Assembly (NCBI RefSeq): GCF_013367775.1
Contig: NZ_CP055157.1
Span: 2,869,001-2,933,000, forward strand
Direction of reading: 5' to 3'
Length of the DNA: 64,000 bases
Origin: Microbulbifer sp. YPW1
GTDB taxonomy: Bacteria > Pseudomonadota > Gammaproteobacteria > Pseudomonadales > Cellvibrionaceae
The translations under genes and the position numbers were made by a program. Below, piece after piece: positions 19,001 through 28,500 of the stretch; position 1 is the first letter of the stretch; each line of letters begins with the position of its first letter. Below the pieces are notes generated by a model. That model ran no database searches. It had not been told where the DNA came from and saw only the letters and a list, made by a program, of their open reading frames with translations.

Positions 19001-19776
19001 GTGGCGGTGGCTACGCCCAGATCATGCACTGCCCTGGATACATCGACTTCGGCAACATCAGCGCGGGTGGGGCTGGCCCTGGTGGTATCCCGGTGACCGG
19101 GGTCGCGGTGAACAACTGCTCCAACCCTGCACTCAGTGTTGGCGAAACCTTTGACTTCAATGCCACGGTTTCGCCGGCTGATGCCACGGATTCATCGGTT
19201 ACCTGGAGCTCCAGTAATACCGGTGTCGCCAGTGTGGATGGCGCAGGTGTTGTTACCGCGTTGTCGGCGGGCAGTGCCAGCATTACCATCACCACCAACG
19301 ATGGCGGCTTCGCCAGTGGCTGCTCAGTGAGCGTGACCAGCGGAGGCGGGCAGCCCACCGCGTACCGTTACCTGATGCTCTACGGCTACGGAACCGTGCA
19401 GCTGGATGTGACGATGCAGCAGATCCACTGGATGGTGGGTGGCCAGTCTTACCCGGATCCGAAACTGACCTGGAGCACCAAGTCCCAGGTAACTTCCAGC
19501 ACCAATGGCAGCAACGACTATGCCGCATTCGACAACACCAATGTGGGTTGGAATATCGGGAATAATTTCCCGGCGTGGATCAAGATCGACCTGGGTGCAG
19601 GCAACGAGATTGCGCCCGATGCCATCAAGCTGAAACCCAATGCCGATAATCGGGGTTTCTCGTCCTTTGAGGTCTTTGGCTCCAATAACAACAGTGACTG
19701 GACCTCGATCTACTATAAAAGTGGGCTGACAAGCTCGGACTATTCCGGCCTGACAACCTTCTCATTTTCCAACTGA
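16033..19776 (+). CDS. Secreted GH74-like tandem beta-propeller enzyme with Ig-like, CBM60-like and discoidin-like domains
   Basis: This 1247-residue exported protein has a signal peptide of about 32 residues ending near ASAQ. Residues about 33-815 form Asp-box repeats (SxDGGxxW type) arranged as in the paired seven-bladed propellers of GH74. Asp in ASDMEG (D62) and in GMGDNGPVESWDGG (D455) match the positions and spacing of the two catalytic Asp residues of GH74. A Big_2 Ig-like domain follows (from about 816), then a CBM36/60-like domain (VRARMALGSSDTLQLRVDD), a second Big_2 domain and a C-terminal F5/8-type (CBM32-like) domain. Two paralogues lie at 28664 and 51575. Classical GH74 enzymes cleave xyloglucan, but the DMEG variant and rhamnose/mannose context point to another polysaccharide backbone. 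It is monocistronic: array C precedes it and a terminator follows it. Confidence 0.82.
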   Translation: MNILKLRKRVTLILASFLTLLLTALPLGASAQWTSINPGAGGQVQDVVADPNINQRLILASDMEGIYESLDNGESWHAKGELHQNRVYAVAIPEQSGNQKMYVGTLFGLEVSNDGGDSFTLVENTKKKSIGAITIHPTNKNIVLAAVGWKDDYDDAGGGNRFYSLFGMSKGGKVIVFKSIDGGASWSQKSTANSFGDRNVFAMTFNPANGNEVFLASDAGVFRSSNAGDSWNQVSAPAGTNGQAKGLDVSPDGKVVYAVYQTNAAANSGLDQGENLETAIFASRTSSIAWQNVTGSLPNYSFWQPEVDPRSTGSAHKMIVSMDQERKGVYEASINWNSSYSSASPSSVSWNQVWTESDVLDGWDVGKPNARFAHYTPNSASWARAIWSTQNQTIYRGDWNGSSYNWVNRYSYTTNQYFADYYGIPIATYGSRGTESTYTWDIDAHGNYVIQGMGDNGPVESWDGGATWSNVWMRQNGFLSDVQAVEIADAWGKKVVLAQMAAGFGGHAGTGNLYIKHLDQFSPADEWEFYVGGSEWRGGVPNGLISDIAESPAKPGKVFIFSRGYGLYMQSDVGWGYNEHEQGNQPWFSKISNGVADQIASVKKIAPHPTNENIVYLSSVSGDTGVFKGEFVNDSWSWSKIYNGGGWDAEVYAWENNGQVILFYSGKSYQDGDGDHFVGVISLDEGATWKTVLKSADTRALTSHSWYNTVTGGSNSYSFKFSNKGGLTGYDNKVVMAHYDHTLQKTYAVMEGTITGTSTQNASVSWADITGDLHFGGLTTARVVENGGDRFLYVSTAGAGAWRKQLGGSSEVIPTGVTISGCPGADLSVDQTVSLSSDVSPSNATNKSVTWSSSNPAVATVNSSGLVSAEAAGSATITVTTVSGNRSATCPVSVAADSSDTLVTVRARMALGSSDTLQLRVDDVTVHSWTISGSSYADYSVVKPVDGNVKLYFPDNGTDIEVDYLRIDGTTYQAEDQAINTSAWMNGSCGGGGYAQIMHCPGYIDFGNISAGGAGPGGIPVTGVAVNNCSNPALSVGETFDFNATVSPADATDSSVTWSSSNTGVASVDGAGVVTALSAGSASITITTNDGGFASGCSVSVTSGGGQPTAYRYLMLYGYGTVQLDVTMQQIHWMVGGQSYPDPKLTWSTKSQVTSSTNGSNDYAAFDNTNVGWNIGNNFPAWIKIDLGAGNEIAPDAIKLKPNADNRGFSSFEVFGSNNNSDWTSIYYKSGLTSSDYSGLTTFSFSN

Positions 19777-19806
19777 TCGCTGGATTGTCAGCGAGTTAAA
19801 TGAAAC

Positions 19807-19836
19807 GGGGGAGCCTTTGCAGGCTCCCCTTTTTTG
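19807..19836 (+). terminator. Intrinsic terminator after the first GH74-like gene
   Basis: GGGGAGCC-TTTGCA-GGCTCCCC is followed by a run of six T residues, 30 bp after the stop. Confidence 0.92.
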
Positions 19837-19991
19837 TTCGCTAAGCTGGCTTGGCAGTAGTAGGGTCGCATGAACGAAAGGGTGAGGGAGGGAGGATGCG
19901 AAGGCGCCTGACTAGGAGTATTCTGGCGCCATGGTTGAAGGCGTTGTCGCTGCTTGAGCGCATACCAATCGTTGACACCGCGATCCCTGCG

Positions 19992-20045
19992 TGATCAAAT
20001 TCAATCGAAATAAATCATAATAAATCATTGCGATCGCTGCATCTC
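19992..20045 (+). promoter_or_regulatory. Putative DeoR-type operator array D (GH127-like gene and GPH symporter)
   Basis: ATCA, ATCG, ATCA and ATCA start at 19994, 20004, 20014 and 20024, exactly 10 bp apart, followed by ATCG at 20033 and ATCT at 20041. Two units read AAATCATAA and AAATCATTG. The array ends about 95 bp before the likely ATG. The remaining intergenic sequence (19837-20138) shows no gene. Confidence 0.6.
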
Positions 20046-20138
20046 ATCCCGTCCGTTCACAGCGGTAAATCCGAGGGATACCTGAGTTAGCGATGGCTAC
20101 GCATCTGTCGCAGTACAGAGCAGATAGTGGAGATGAGT

Positions 20139-21866
20139 ATGCGTATCGAGACCCGCCAGGTGCTGTTCAACCCGCAGAGAATTCTGGGTGACGAGCAGCT
20201 CGCCAGTAGCTTTCATTTGCGTGGAGAATGGGGGGATCGTTGCGGCCTCTCCATATTCCGTACCGTGGCGCAGCCACCGTATTCGGAGGACTACCTGCTC
20301 GGCCAGATCGTCAACGACGACGGCCGCTGGACCAATTTTCCCTGTTGCCATGGCGATGTGGCCGGACGCTGGATCTGGGCCCACGCTCTGGCGACCTCCA
20401 ATGAACCCGGCAATCCGCCGGAGTACCTGAAATCACTCGTCGACAACGCCATTGCTTTACAGCAGGCGGATGGGCATTACGGCAATGCGACCATCAAGCC
20501 GGGTGTCGAGACAATGCTGGGGGCCTACGGCAATGGCTGGATGCTTCAGGGGATTGCGAGTTATGCACGAGTGCATGGTGGCGAGGCAGTGCTTGCGGCT
20601 TTGCGCGCGCATGTTGATTGGTACATTGAGCAGTACGAGTACTGGGAAGATGTATCGCGCAAAATCTCCGAACGCGGTACAGAGTTTTACGCAGTAACCC
20701 CAAGCGGATATTTTCATGGGCTCAACGGATTGATTGAAGCCCACAAAGTTCTGCAGGATGAGCAGCTCCTTGAGCTCGCCAAAAAGATTATTGATCTGGC
20801 GCCTCCGTTGGAGGAGGCGGACCACTCCCACTCTTACCTGACCATTCGTCGCGGCTGTCTGGCGTATGCTGAGCAAGTAGGGGATGAGGCGTTACTCAAG
20901 CGAGTGATGGGGGAGCTGGAGCAGGTCTGGCAGGAATTTGTATTGGAAGCGGGCGGTATTCCCGAGCGCTTTCGACATTTCGAGGATGACGCCCACATTG
21001 ATGACGAGGGTTGCTCCCACTCCGACTGGATTCTGCTTTGCCTCAAGTTGCACAAGCTGACAGCGGAAAAGCGCTGGCTGGACCGCGCCATCCTGTGCAT
21101 CGAAAACCAGTTCTTCTACAACCAGACCATTAATGGTGGGTTTGGCGCGCGCCTGATTCTGAAAAACAGTTATCTGCAGATGGGTAAAGAAGGTTACTGG
21201 TGCTGCTCACTGTACGGGCCGGCGGCCATGTTGGAAGCGGCCAGCTACCTGACGCGCATCGAAGGGAACACTCTCAACCTTTTGTATCCACTGGAAGGTG
21301 AGCTGTCACTCGGGGACAACCGGGTGCGCCTCAAATGGAGAGACGATCTGCAAGAGTACTCGGTCGATCTGTCCGACGCACCGGATATTGATAATGTGCG
21401 GTTGTATCAGCCCCACTGGATGCGGGCCAGCCAGACTGCTGAAGCGGGATGCCACCGTTTTCAGGTTCAATGGCAATTCTGGAACGGCCTCCCCGAGCGT
21501 GCACCCGAGCCGGTATCTCCCGAAGAGGGTGGGCGTTACACACAATTTCTCGGCCCGTGGATGATGGTGTCCCGCCCCAATAAAGCCAGCGCATACCCAC
21601 AAGTTCCCATGGCACAGCTGCGCGAGACTGGCCAAGCCCCAGGGCTGGAAGTGCGCTCAATGCGCAAGCTGCCACAGTCGGACAAAAGCCTCAGCGTGGT
21701 CATGGCTTCCGATGTGGAAGTCAGCATGTATGACGTATTTTCCTGGGCCTCTGACAAGCCAGATACGCTGCGGCTATATCCCCTGAAAGATAAGGAAAGC
21801 CCGGATAGCGCACGATCCTGGTTCTCGGCAGCTCCATACGGTGACAAGTGCTGCGACAAAGAATAA
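20139..21866 (+). CDS. GH127-type (DUF1680) glycosidase, cytoplasmic
   Basis: This 575-residue protein has no signal peptide and shows the alpha/alpha-barrel pattern of the GH127/DUF1680 superfamily. The unusual zinc-cysteine active site is recognisable: E290-G-C292 (within DDEGCSHSDW) and the adjacent C355-C356 (within YWCCSLYGP) match the Glu-x-Cys and Cys-Cys ligands of GH127, where one Cys is the nucleophile. Known GH127 members are beta-L-arabinofuranosidases; relatives act on other sugars, so specificity is open. The ATG at 20139 is preferred because GTGGAG lies six bases upstream. A GTG at 20127 and an ATG at 20133 are alternatives. It leads an apparent operon with the GPH symporter 63 bp downstream, fitting an enzyme acting on imported oligosaccharides. 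Array D precedes it. Confidence 0.8.
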   Translation: MRIETRQVLFNPQRILGDEQLASSFHLRGEWGDRCGLSIFRTVAQPPYSEDYLLGQIVNDDGRWTNFPCCHGDVAGRWIWAHALATSNEPGNPPEYLKSLVDNAIALQQADGHYGNATIKPGVETMLGAYGNGWMLQGIASYARVHGGEAVLAALRAHVDWYIEQYEYWEDVSRKISERGTEFYAVTPSGYFHGLNGLIEAHKVLQDEQLLELAKKIIDLAPPLEEADHSHSYLTIRRGCLAYAEQVGDEALLKRVMGELEQVWQEFVLEAGGIPERFRHFEDDAHIDDEGCSHSDWILLCLKLHKLTAEKRWLDRAILCIENQFFYNQTINGGFGARLILKNSYLQMGKEGYWCCSLYGPAAMLEAASYLTRIEGNTLNLLYPLEGELSLGDNRVRLKWRDDLQEYSVDLSDAPDIDNVRLYQPHWMRASQTAEAGCHRFQVQWQFWNGLPERAPEPVSPEEGGRYTQFLGPWMMVSRPNKASAYPQVPMAQLRETGQAPGLEVRSMRKLPQSDKSLSVVMASDVEVSMYDVFSWASDKPDTLRLYPLKDKESPDSARSWFSAAPYGDKCCDKE

Positions 21867-21929
21867 AGCGGTGATTGATTAAAATTAATCGGTTACTAGA
21901 CTGCAGTCGGTAAAAACGGAATAACCATA

Positions 21930-23435
21930 ATGAATACTACTACCGCAACCGATACCAATACCAATACACACCCCGGAGCTGGCCAAGCGTCCGGTGGTGA
22001 CCTGGCCACGGGGCCTGCGCGCTCGCGCAAACGCGATGTCTGGTTTTATGCCCTTGGCGATGGCGGCTCGGCGATCCCGCTTCTGACCATCGGGAACTTC
22101 GCCATGATTTTTTATACCCAGGCGCTGGGGCTTCCGGCGGCACTGGCGGCGCTGGCTCTGGGTATTACCACCCTGTGGGACGCGGTGACGGATCCGGTGA
22201 TGGGGTTTGTCAGTGATAACACCCGCAGTCGCTATGGGCGGCGCCACCTCTATATGCTGGTTGGCGGATTGGCGACCAGTGTCTCTTTATATTCGTTATG
22301 GTCCGTACCCGAATTCTTTATGGCCAGCAACGCGCTGCTGTTTACCTACCTGCTCGTTGCAAACCTCATTTTGCGCACAGCGGTCACCGTATTCGTGGTG
22401 CCGTTTACTGCGCTCGGGTTCGAAATCTGCAAGACCTACGAATCCCGTGCCAGCCTGCAGTCGGTGCGCATGGTGGTGAATATGGCGATCAACTTCACCT
22501 TTGGTGCCATGGCCTGGAGTCTGTTTTTCCAGGATGGTACCAATGCCGATGGCTCCCGCCTGGATGGCACCAAGATTCTTGAAAATTACGAGACCATGGG
22601 GCTGGTCATCAGCCTGGGCACGGCCGCGCTGGTGTTGCTCTGTTGTTACCTGACAAGGAAATTTATTGTTGATTCCCGCAACATGGAAATGCACGGGAAT
22701 GGCCTGAAGGATTTCTTCGCGACCGTATGGGGCATCCTCAAAGACCCACATGCCAACAAGATTTTTATGTTCTACGCGGTCGCCCAGGTCGGCGTCGGGT
22801 TAACGGCCCAGATGCAGATCTACACCTATATCGACTACATGGGGCTGAATGCTTTCCAGAAATCGTTTGTGCACGGCTCCACCATGGTAGGTTTTACTCT
22901 CGGCTCATTGGCGATTATCCCGCTGGTCAAGCGCATCGAGAAGCGTACCCTGTGCAAGCTCGCGGTATTGATCAGCGCGGTGTCTGGCGTAGCCATGTAC
23001 TTCCTGTTCGGCCAAACCGGATCTCTCGAAGCCATCGCCAAAGGTGGTGAGTGGGCAGTGTCCATTAGCTTTGGTGTGTTCCAGGGGCTCTATTGGCTGG
23101 GCTGCGGCATCATCATTCCGCTGGCGGTATCCATGATCGCCGACGTGTCGGAAATGAACTTCCGCAAAACCGGGGTGCTGCGGGACGGTTCCTACTCCGC
23201 CATGTTCAGCTTCATCCTGAAAGCTGCGACCTCCGTTGGCCTGTTGGTGAGTGGTTTTGCACTTACCTTGATGGGGTATGTGGAAGGGGTGACCAAGCAG
23301 GAGCTGGAGGTGGCGCAGTCCATTGCGAACTTTACCTTTCTGGGAGGGCCGGCAATTATGGCGCTGTCCCTGCTGTTCCTTGCGCGCTATCGCGTTGACC
23401 GCAGTGAAGTGACAAACCTTCAGGAAGCGAATTAA
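21930..23435 (+). CDS. GPH-family sugar:cation symporter (MFS)
   Basis: This 501-residue inner-membrane protein has about 12 hydrophobic segments. After a polar, Thr/Asn-rich N-terminal tail it shows the glycoside-pentoside-hexuronide:cation symporter signature DAVTDPVMGFVSDNTRSRYGRR in the loop after helix 2. It should import a mono- or oligosaccharide with Na+ or H+. It sits 63 bp downstream of the GH127-type enzyme and is closed by a terminator, so the pair forms one unit: transport followed by intracellular hydrolysis. A short near-palindrome GATTAAAATTAATC lies in the gap between the two. The substrate is probably a rhamnose-containing oligosaccharide, inferred from the shared array D. 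Confidence 0.9.
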   Translation: MNTTTATDTNTNTHPGAGQASGGDLATGPARSRKRDVWFYALGDGGSAIPLLTIGNFAMIFYTQALGLPAALAALALGITTLWDAVTDPVMGFVSDNTRSRYGRRHLYMLVGGLATSVSLYSLWSVPEFFMASNALLFTYLLVANLILRTAVTVFVVPFTALGFEICKTYESRASLQSVRMVVNMAINFTFGAMAWSLFFQDGTNADGSRLDGTKILENYETMGLVISLGTAALVLLCCYLTRKFIVDSRNMEMHGNGLKDFFATVWGILKDPHANKIFMFYAVAQVGVGLTAQMQIYTYIDYMGLNAFQKSFVHGSTMVGFTLGSLAIIPLVKRIEKRTLCKLAVLISAVSGVAMYFLFGQTGSLEAIAKGGEWAVSISFGVFQGLYWLGCGIIIPLAVSMIADVSEMNFRKTGVLRDGSYSAMFSFILKAATSVGLLVSGFALTLMGYVEGVTKQELEVAQSIANFTFLGGPAIMALSLLFLARYRVDRSEVTNLQEAN

Positions 23436-23474
23436 AGACTCTCTCGAGATTAACTTGTAACTGACGTTCATTTG

Positions 23475-23503
23475 AAAACGCCACGCTCTGCCGTGGCGTT
23501 TTT
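23475..23503 (+). terminator. Intrinsic terminator after the GPH symporter
   Basis: AAAACGCCACG-CTCTGC-CGTGGCGTTTTT, 40 bp after the stop. Confidence 0.92.
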
Positions 23504-23576
23504 GTTACGGCGCTACTGAACGGTTTCGTACCGGATGTTCCGGCTATCAGCCGTGCGCGAGTATTGGAGGAAAATA

Positions 23577-25142
23577 ATGAAATTCTGGGGTCTTTCCCTA
23601 TCTGCGATCACTCTGAGTCTCTCCTTATCCACTCAGGCGGCGACTGTAACCGCCGAGCTGGGCGAAGGTGTTCCGGTTAATCCACGGCTGTTCGGCGTGA
23701 ACGGGGTACATGAAACCAGTGAAGACCTGGCAGGAGACCCGGCCTACCGTGCGATGCTGCGCGCACTCAATGCGCAGGGGATTCGCTATCCGTCTGGTAG
23801 TCCCGCCTCTTTCTGGGACTGGGAGCGTGGCCATTTCATTCCCGAAGAAGAAATTACCAAGATCTGGCATCCTGGTGCGTTCAACTGGATGCTGGAGCTG
23901 GTGGAAGATACCCGTGACATGCCGGACGGTGCCCTCGGACCGGAGCGTTTTTATGAATTCGGCCAATCCGTCGATACGGAAATTCAGTGGATGCTGAATC
24001 TTACTACCCGTGAGAATGATCAAATCGCGGCTTTGAAAAGGCTGAAAGCGCTTGGCGCGGATATCCAGTATGTCGAGATGGATAATGAGACTTATTTTTG
24101 GGGTAACGAGTTTGGCGATGCCGAGCGAGGCCTCAACTATGCACAAAGGGTCGCAAAGCTAAGCCCGCAGATCCGCAAGCTCTATCCCAACGCGCGTATC
24201 GGTATGGTGACCCGTGAAGACGATCTGTTCGAGTCGCATCATCAGGATGATTCTGCGGCGATGGTCAACTGGAACCAGCAGATCATGCAACCGGAGTTTC
24301 GCCCCCATTTCGATGCGCTGATCCTGCATCACTATGTAATGAAGCGACAGAAGCTCGACCCCTATACCAACGATACCGACCGAGCCAAGGCCTTTCTTGC
24401 ATACCCAACGGCGACCCTCGACCGTGCAGCACGCCTGATCAAGAAGCGCTTCGGTGACTATCCCATGTGGATTACCGAGTACAACGTGATCGCCTATTAC
24501 AAGCAATTCCATGGCACCGGAGAATCCGCAGAGTGGATGTTATCCACCCGGGATACTGGCTGGAACTCACTGTACCAGGCAAGCTTTATTCTCAATGGTA
24601 TGAACAACCCCAATGCGATCGAAATCTTGAACCACCACAGCATCGGCAATCTGGACCATGGCTGGGGGTTGGGTCATCCCATTGATGAGCAGTCGGGGAC
24701 CATCACCAAGATGGGGCAGTTGTATGCGCACCTAACGAGCCTGGCTCAGCAATATGAGGAGATGCACCCGCTTCAATTTACAAATAACCCGCTCCTGGGA
24801 GTGGAGATAGAAGGGGATGCTGGGCAGTTGGCCCTGTATGGCGCGGCACTCTCCGGCGCTAAAGGGCAATCACTGTGGATCATCAATCGGAGCGATCAGT
24901 CGATCAATTTAGAATTGGCAAAGCAGGGGGCTCCTATCGAGCAATGGGTCTACCCCGCCATCGAGCAAGCGCCCGCTACCGTGACAGCACGGTATCAAGG
25001 GGAGGTCCCATTGTGGCAACAAGGGCCGGTCGAGCTTGACGCACGAGGGTACCGAGCAGAGGGCCTAGTGGAGATTCCTCCCTATAGCCTGTCAATTTTT
25101 GAGCTTCCGGTCAGCAAAGTAGTCGCTCAGAAATCCCCCTGA
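23577..25142 (+). CDS. Secreted clan GH-A glycoside hydrolase (GH51/GH39-like)
   Basis: This protein of about 521 residues is exported by a clear signal peptide (MKFWGLSLSAITLSLSLS, cleavage near TQAA). The ATG at 23577 has GGAGG seven bases upstream; the longer frame from 23535 lacks this. The (beta/alpha)8 features of clan GH-A are visible: IRYPSGSPASFWDW near strand 1-2, an Asn-Glu pair in VEMDNETYFW (E171, likely acid/base) and WITEYNV (E301, likely nucleophile). A small beta domain follows from about residue 410. GH51 arabinofuranosidases and GH39 enzymes are the nearest familiar patterns, but the exact family is not settled by eye. It lies between the symporter terminator and the TonB receptor; a weak promoter must lie in the 70 bp upstream. 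Confidence 0.78.
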   Translation: MKFWGLSLSAITLSLSLSTQAATVTAELGEGVPVNPRLFGVNGVHETSEDLAGDPAYRAMLRALNAQGIRYPSGSPASFWDWERGHFIPEEEITKIWHPGAFNWMLELVEDTRDMPDGALGPERFYEFGQSVDTEIQWMLNLTTRENDQIAALKRLKALGADIQYVEMDNETYFWGNEFGDAERGLNYAQRVAKLSPQIRKLYPNARIGMVTREDDLFESHHQDDSAAMVNWNQQIMQPEFRPHFDALILHHYVMKRQKLDPYTNDTDRAKAFLAYPTATLDRAARLIKKRFGDYPMWITEYNVIAYYKQFHGTGESAEWMLSTRDTGWNSLYQASFILNGMNNPNAIEILNHHSIGNLDHGWGLGHPIDEQSGTITKMGQLYAHLTSLAQQYEEMHPLQFTNNPLLGVEIEGDAGQLALYGAALSGAKGQSLWIINRSDQSINLELAKQGAPIEQWVYPAIEQAPATVTARYQGEVPLWQQGPVELDARGYRAEGLVEIPPYSLSIFELPVSKVVAQKSP

Positions 25143-25385
25143 GCCTGATTATGAGGACTGTAAAAAAATCATTGATGATTGGTTTTGATTTTATTCTAAA
25201 GGGTTGAGCAGATGGGTTGGCGCTCAAAACTTCAATTTGTTAAAAAAGAGGTTTGATGTTTGGGTGCCGCTGGCAGAGGGATCGGCCCGCATTCAGTGCG
25301 CTTGCGGTGCTAAACCTGCCTGTCTAACTGGGCACAACAGACTTTACTGAGCGATAAATGCTCCATGCTCGGAAAAAAACAAAAA

Positions 25386-25420
25386 TGATTGCAAATGACT
25401 CCAAATGATTCATAATCGTC
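25386..25420 (-). promoter_or_regulatory. Putative DeoR-type operator array E (TonB-dependent receptor), inverted
   Basis: AATGATT, AATGACT and AATGATT are spaced exactly 10 bp apart (TGA cores at 25386, 25396 and 25406). Read on the minus strand they give AATCATTTGG, AGTCATTTGC and AATCATTTTT, the same half-site as the other arrays but pointing away from the downstream gene. The rest of the 370-bp gap 25143-25512 shows no gene. Confidence 0.55.
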
Positions 25421-25512
25421 TCATGTTGCTTTTTGCGTGATTGGTTTTGATGATGATGTTCTAAGTGCAAAGGCAGCTGCACACTTTCAATACAATAAAA
25501 ATGGTGAGAGAT

Positions 25513-28500
25513 ATGCTGAAGAACAACGCGTTCAATCGCACCCTCCTATCTACTGCCGTCGCGGCAGCAATGACTGGCATGACGAGCTATGCGTTCGCGC
25601 AAGAAGCTGGCGTTGGTGATGCAACCCTGGAAGAAGTAGAAGTTGTTGGTATCCGCAGCAGCTTGATGAAATCCGCCGATGTGAAGCGTGATTCCATGGG
25701 CGTGACCGATGCGATTACTGCAGAAGACATGGGTAAATTCCCTGACTCAAACCTCGCAGAATCCCTGCAGCGGATCGCGGGCGTTTCCATCGAACGTGAA
25801 AACGGCGAAGGTAAAGGTGTAACGGTTCGTGGCCTTGGGCCGCGTTTCAACCTGGTGCAGATTAATGGTCGCCAGACCGCAGCGGCAAGTGGTAGCCGTA
25901 GTTTTGACTTTTCCACCATTTCCCCCGATATGATTCGCGCAGTAGAGGTGTATAAAACCTCTGCAGCGGATCGAGAAACCGGTGGTATGGGTGCGACAAT
26001 CAACGTGGAAACCATGCGTCCCCTCAACGAGCCGGGTGAGCGCTTCATTTTTAGTGGTAAAGGTATTTACGATGAGTCCGCGCGCGACGCAGAAGTAAAG
26101 CCGGAGCTCTCGGGTATCTACTCCAACACTTTTGATGACAACAAATTCGGTGTTGCACTGGCAGTCAACTATCAGGAACGTGTGAATGGCCGGGATGAGG
26201 CGCGAGATCTCGCTATCCTGACCAACGAGTGGGGGCAGCCTTCGCGCGACTGGCAAAACAGCCAGGGTGCGGTAGATAACGAAAATCAGGTGAATAAGCC
26301 GGTAGACGGCGACCTGTTTGCTCTATCTCGCATGAATTTCTATGAGATCGTTAATCAGGAGCATGAGCGCGCGAATGCACAGGCAGTATTCCAATGGCGC
26401 CCCACAGAAAGTATCACCGCAACTGCGGACTATAACTTCTTCCGCAAAGATATTGATACCGTCACTAATAAGGCCTCCCTCTGGTATGAGTGGGATCAGG
26501 CCTCATCTACCGCAGTATGGAGTGATGATCCGATTAAGGCCCCGTTGGTGTATGCGGAGGTTACAAGAGGTGCGAATCCGGGCGAGACTACATTTGCTGT
26601 TGAAGAGCAGCATGTTCGCAACGAATTGCAATCTTATGGCATCAATGTTGAGTGGGATGTTTCCGACACACTGTCTCTCGAGTTTGATGCAAACGGCTCG
26701 TCCAATTCGGTAACCCCGAACGGTGGTCGTCTGGGCTCAAAGGCTGATGTTGAAATGGCGTCACTGACGCGACGTGCCTTGGCGGCAGACTTTACCGGTG
26801 ATATCCCCTCTCTTTTCGTTAATAACCCCAATGTCGTACCTGCAGATGTGGTGCCCCTCACGCACCGTATTACTAGTCAGTTTGATGAGGCAGAGGTTGA
26901 TCAGTTCAAGTTCTCGGGCCATTGGGATTTTACGGAAGAGCAATCCCTGGACTTCGGTGTGCAGGCTACCAATGTATTCTGGTCCACAGGTAATGTCCGT
27001 GTAGAGCGGGGTCGTGGATACTACGAGCAATACAAGGGTGATTTCGTCAATTTCGAAGGCTTTGACTCATTTAACTTTATGAGTGGCTTCGATGCCAGTT
27101 ATGGCGATTTCGAGACGATTGCCGCGCAGCTGCCAAATGGCACTTTCCTGATGCACCCTTGGACTGGTGAAAACTATACCTTTACAGCGGATAATCTGTA
27201 TCAGGAAACGCTGACCTTTGATCTTAATGAGATGATGGACTATCTCGAGCAGAACTATGGTGCCTATGATCAGAAAGATTCACCGCTGACCACTTTGGGT
27301 AACTGTGGGTCTGTATTCTGCGCCTCCAATAAATACGAATTTGCTGATTACCAAGAAGTGGGTGAGGATACCCGCGTCGCGTTCATGCAGTACAATCTGA
27401 ATTCCGAACTTGCAGGTATGCCTTTCGACGTCCATGTCGGGTATCGTTACGAGGAAACCGAAGTTACTGCGAGTTCAGCACTGAACGACTATCAGGGTGT
27501 TGTCTGGGTTAAAGATAACCAGTTTAGTTTCCGCCCTGAGGTTGATGAGAATGGCAACCAAGTGCAAACTCTGGCAAGCCGTGAAGCTTCTTACGACTAC
27601 CACTTGCCGAGCCTTAATCTCAACGTCAACGTTACCGACGATATTGTAGCTCGTGTCGCGTACGGTAAGTCACTGGCTCGTGCCAATCTGCCTGCGCTTC
27701 GCGGTGGTAGGGTTCTTCAAACGGAGACCACAAACATTGTTAATCCGCCGGTGAGAACCGGTAACCCCGCGCTGAAGCCGCTAGAGTCAGAGAATTTCGA
27801 TCTGTCCGTGGAGTGGTATTACGATGAAGGTAGCTACGTCTCTGCCGCGTGGTTTAAAAAGAATATTGATGGTTTCCCGAAAACCGTCAACACTCTGATC
27901 AATATCGACGGCCTGTATAGCCCGGCCTTCGGACAGTTCGCGCAGGAAGCTCAAGCGGCTGGCGCACAAAGCATCAAGGATGTGTTTGAGTGGATTCTTG
28001 CAAATAAAGCTGATGAGCCTGGTGTTACTTCCAATGGTTCGGGTACTGGCCAAATCGAGGGCGATGCGAGTCGCGATCCTCTGGTTGATTTCCAGATTGG
28101 ATTTACAGAGAACGGTGAAGACAAAAACGGTGTAGATGGTATCGAACTCTCCGTGCAGCATATGTTCGGTGAGAGTGGGTTTGGCGTCATGGCAAACTAC
28201 ACCAAGGTTAACTCCGACGTTGGCTACAGCCCATATACTCTCGAAGGGTCAACAGCGCTGCTAGGGGTTAGTGATTCCGCAAACGTGGTAGGCTTCTACG
28301 ATAAAAATGGTTTGCAGGCTCGTGTCGCGTATAACTGGCGTGACAAGTACCTCAAGGCTCATACGCAGGAGCTGAGCCTGATTGAACCGATTTTCGTAAA
28401 TGACTTCCAGACTGTGGATCTCAACGTGAGCTACGCCTTGACCGATAACGCAGAAATTTTTCTGCAGGGTATCAACGTTCTTGATGAGAACAACAGTGAG

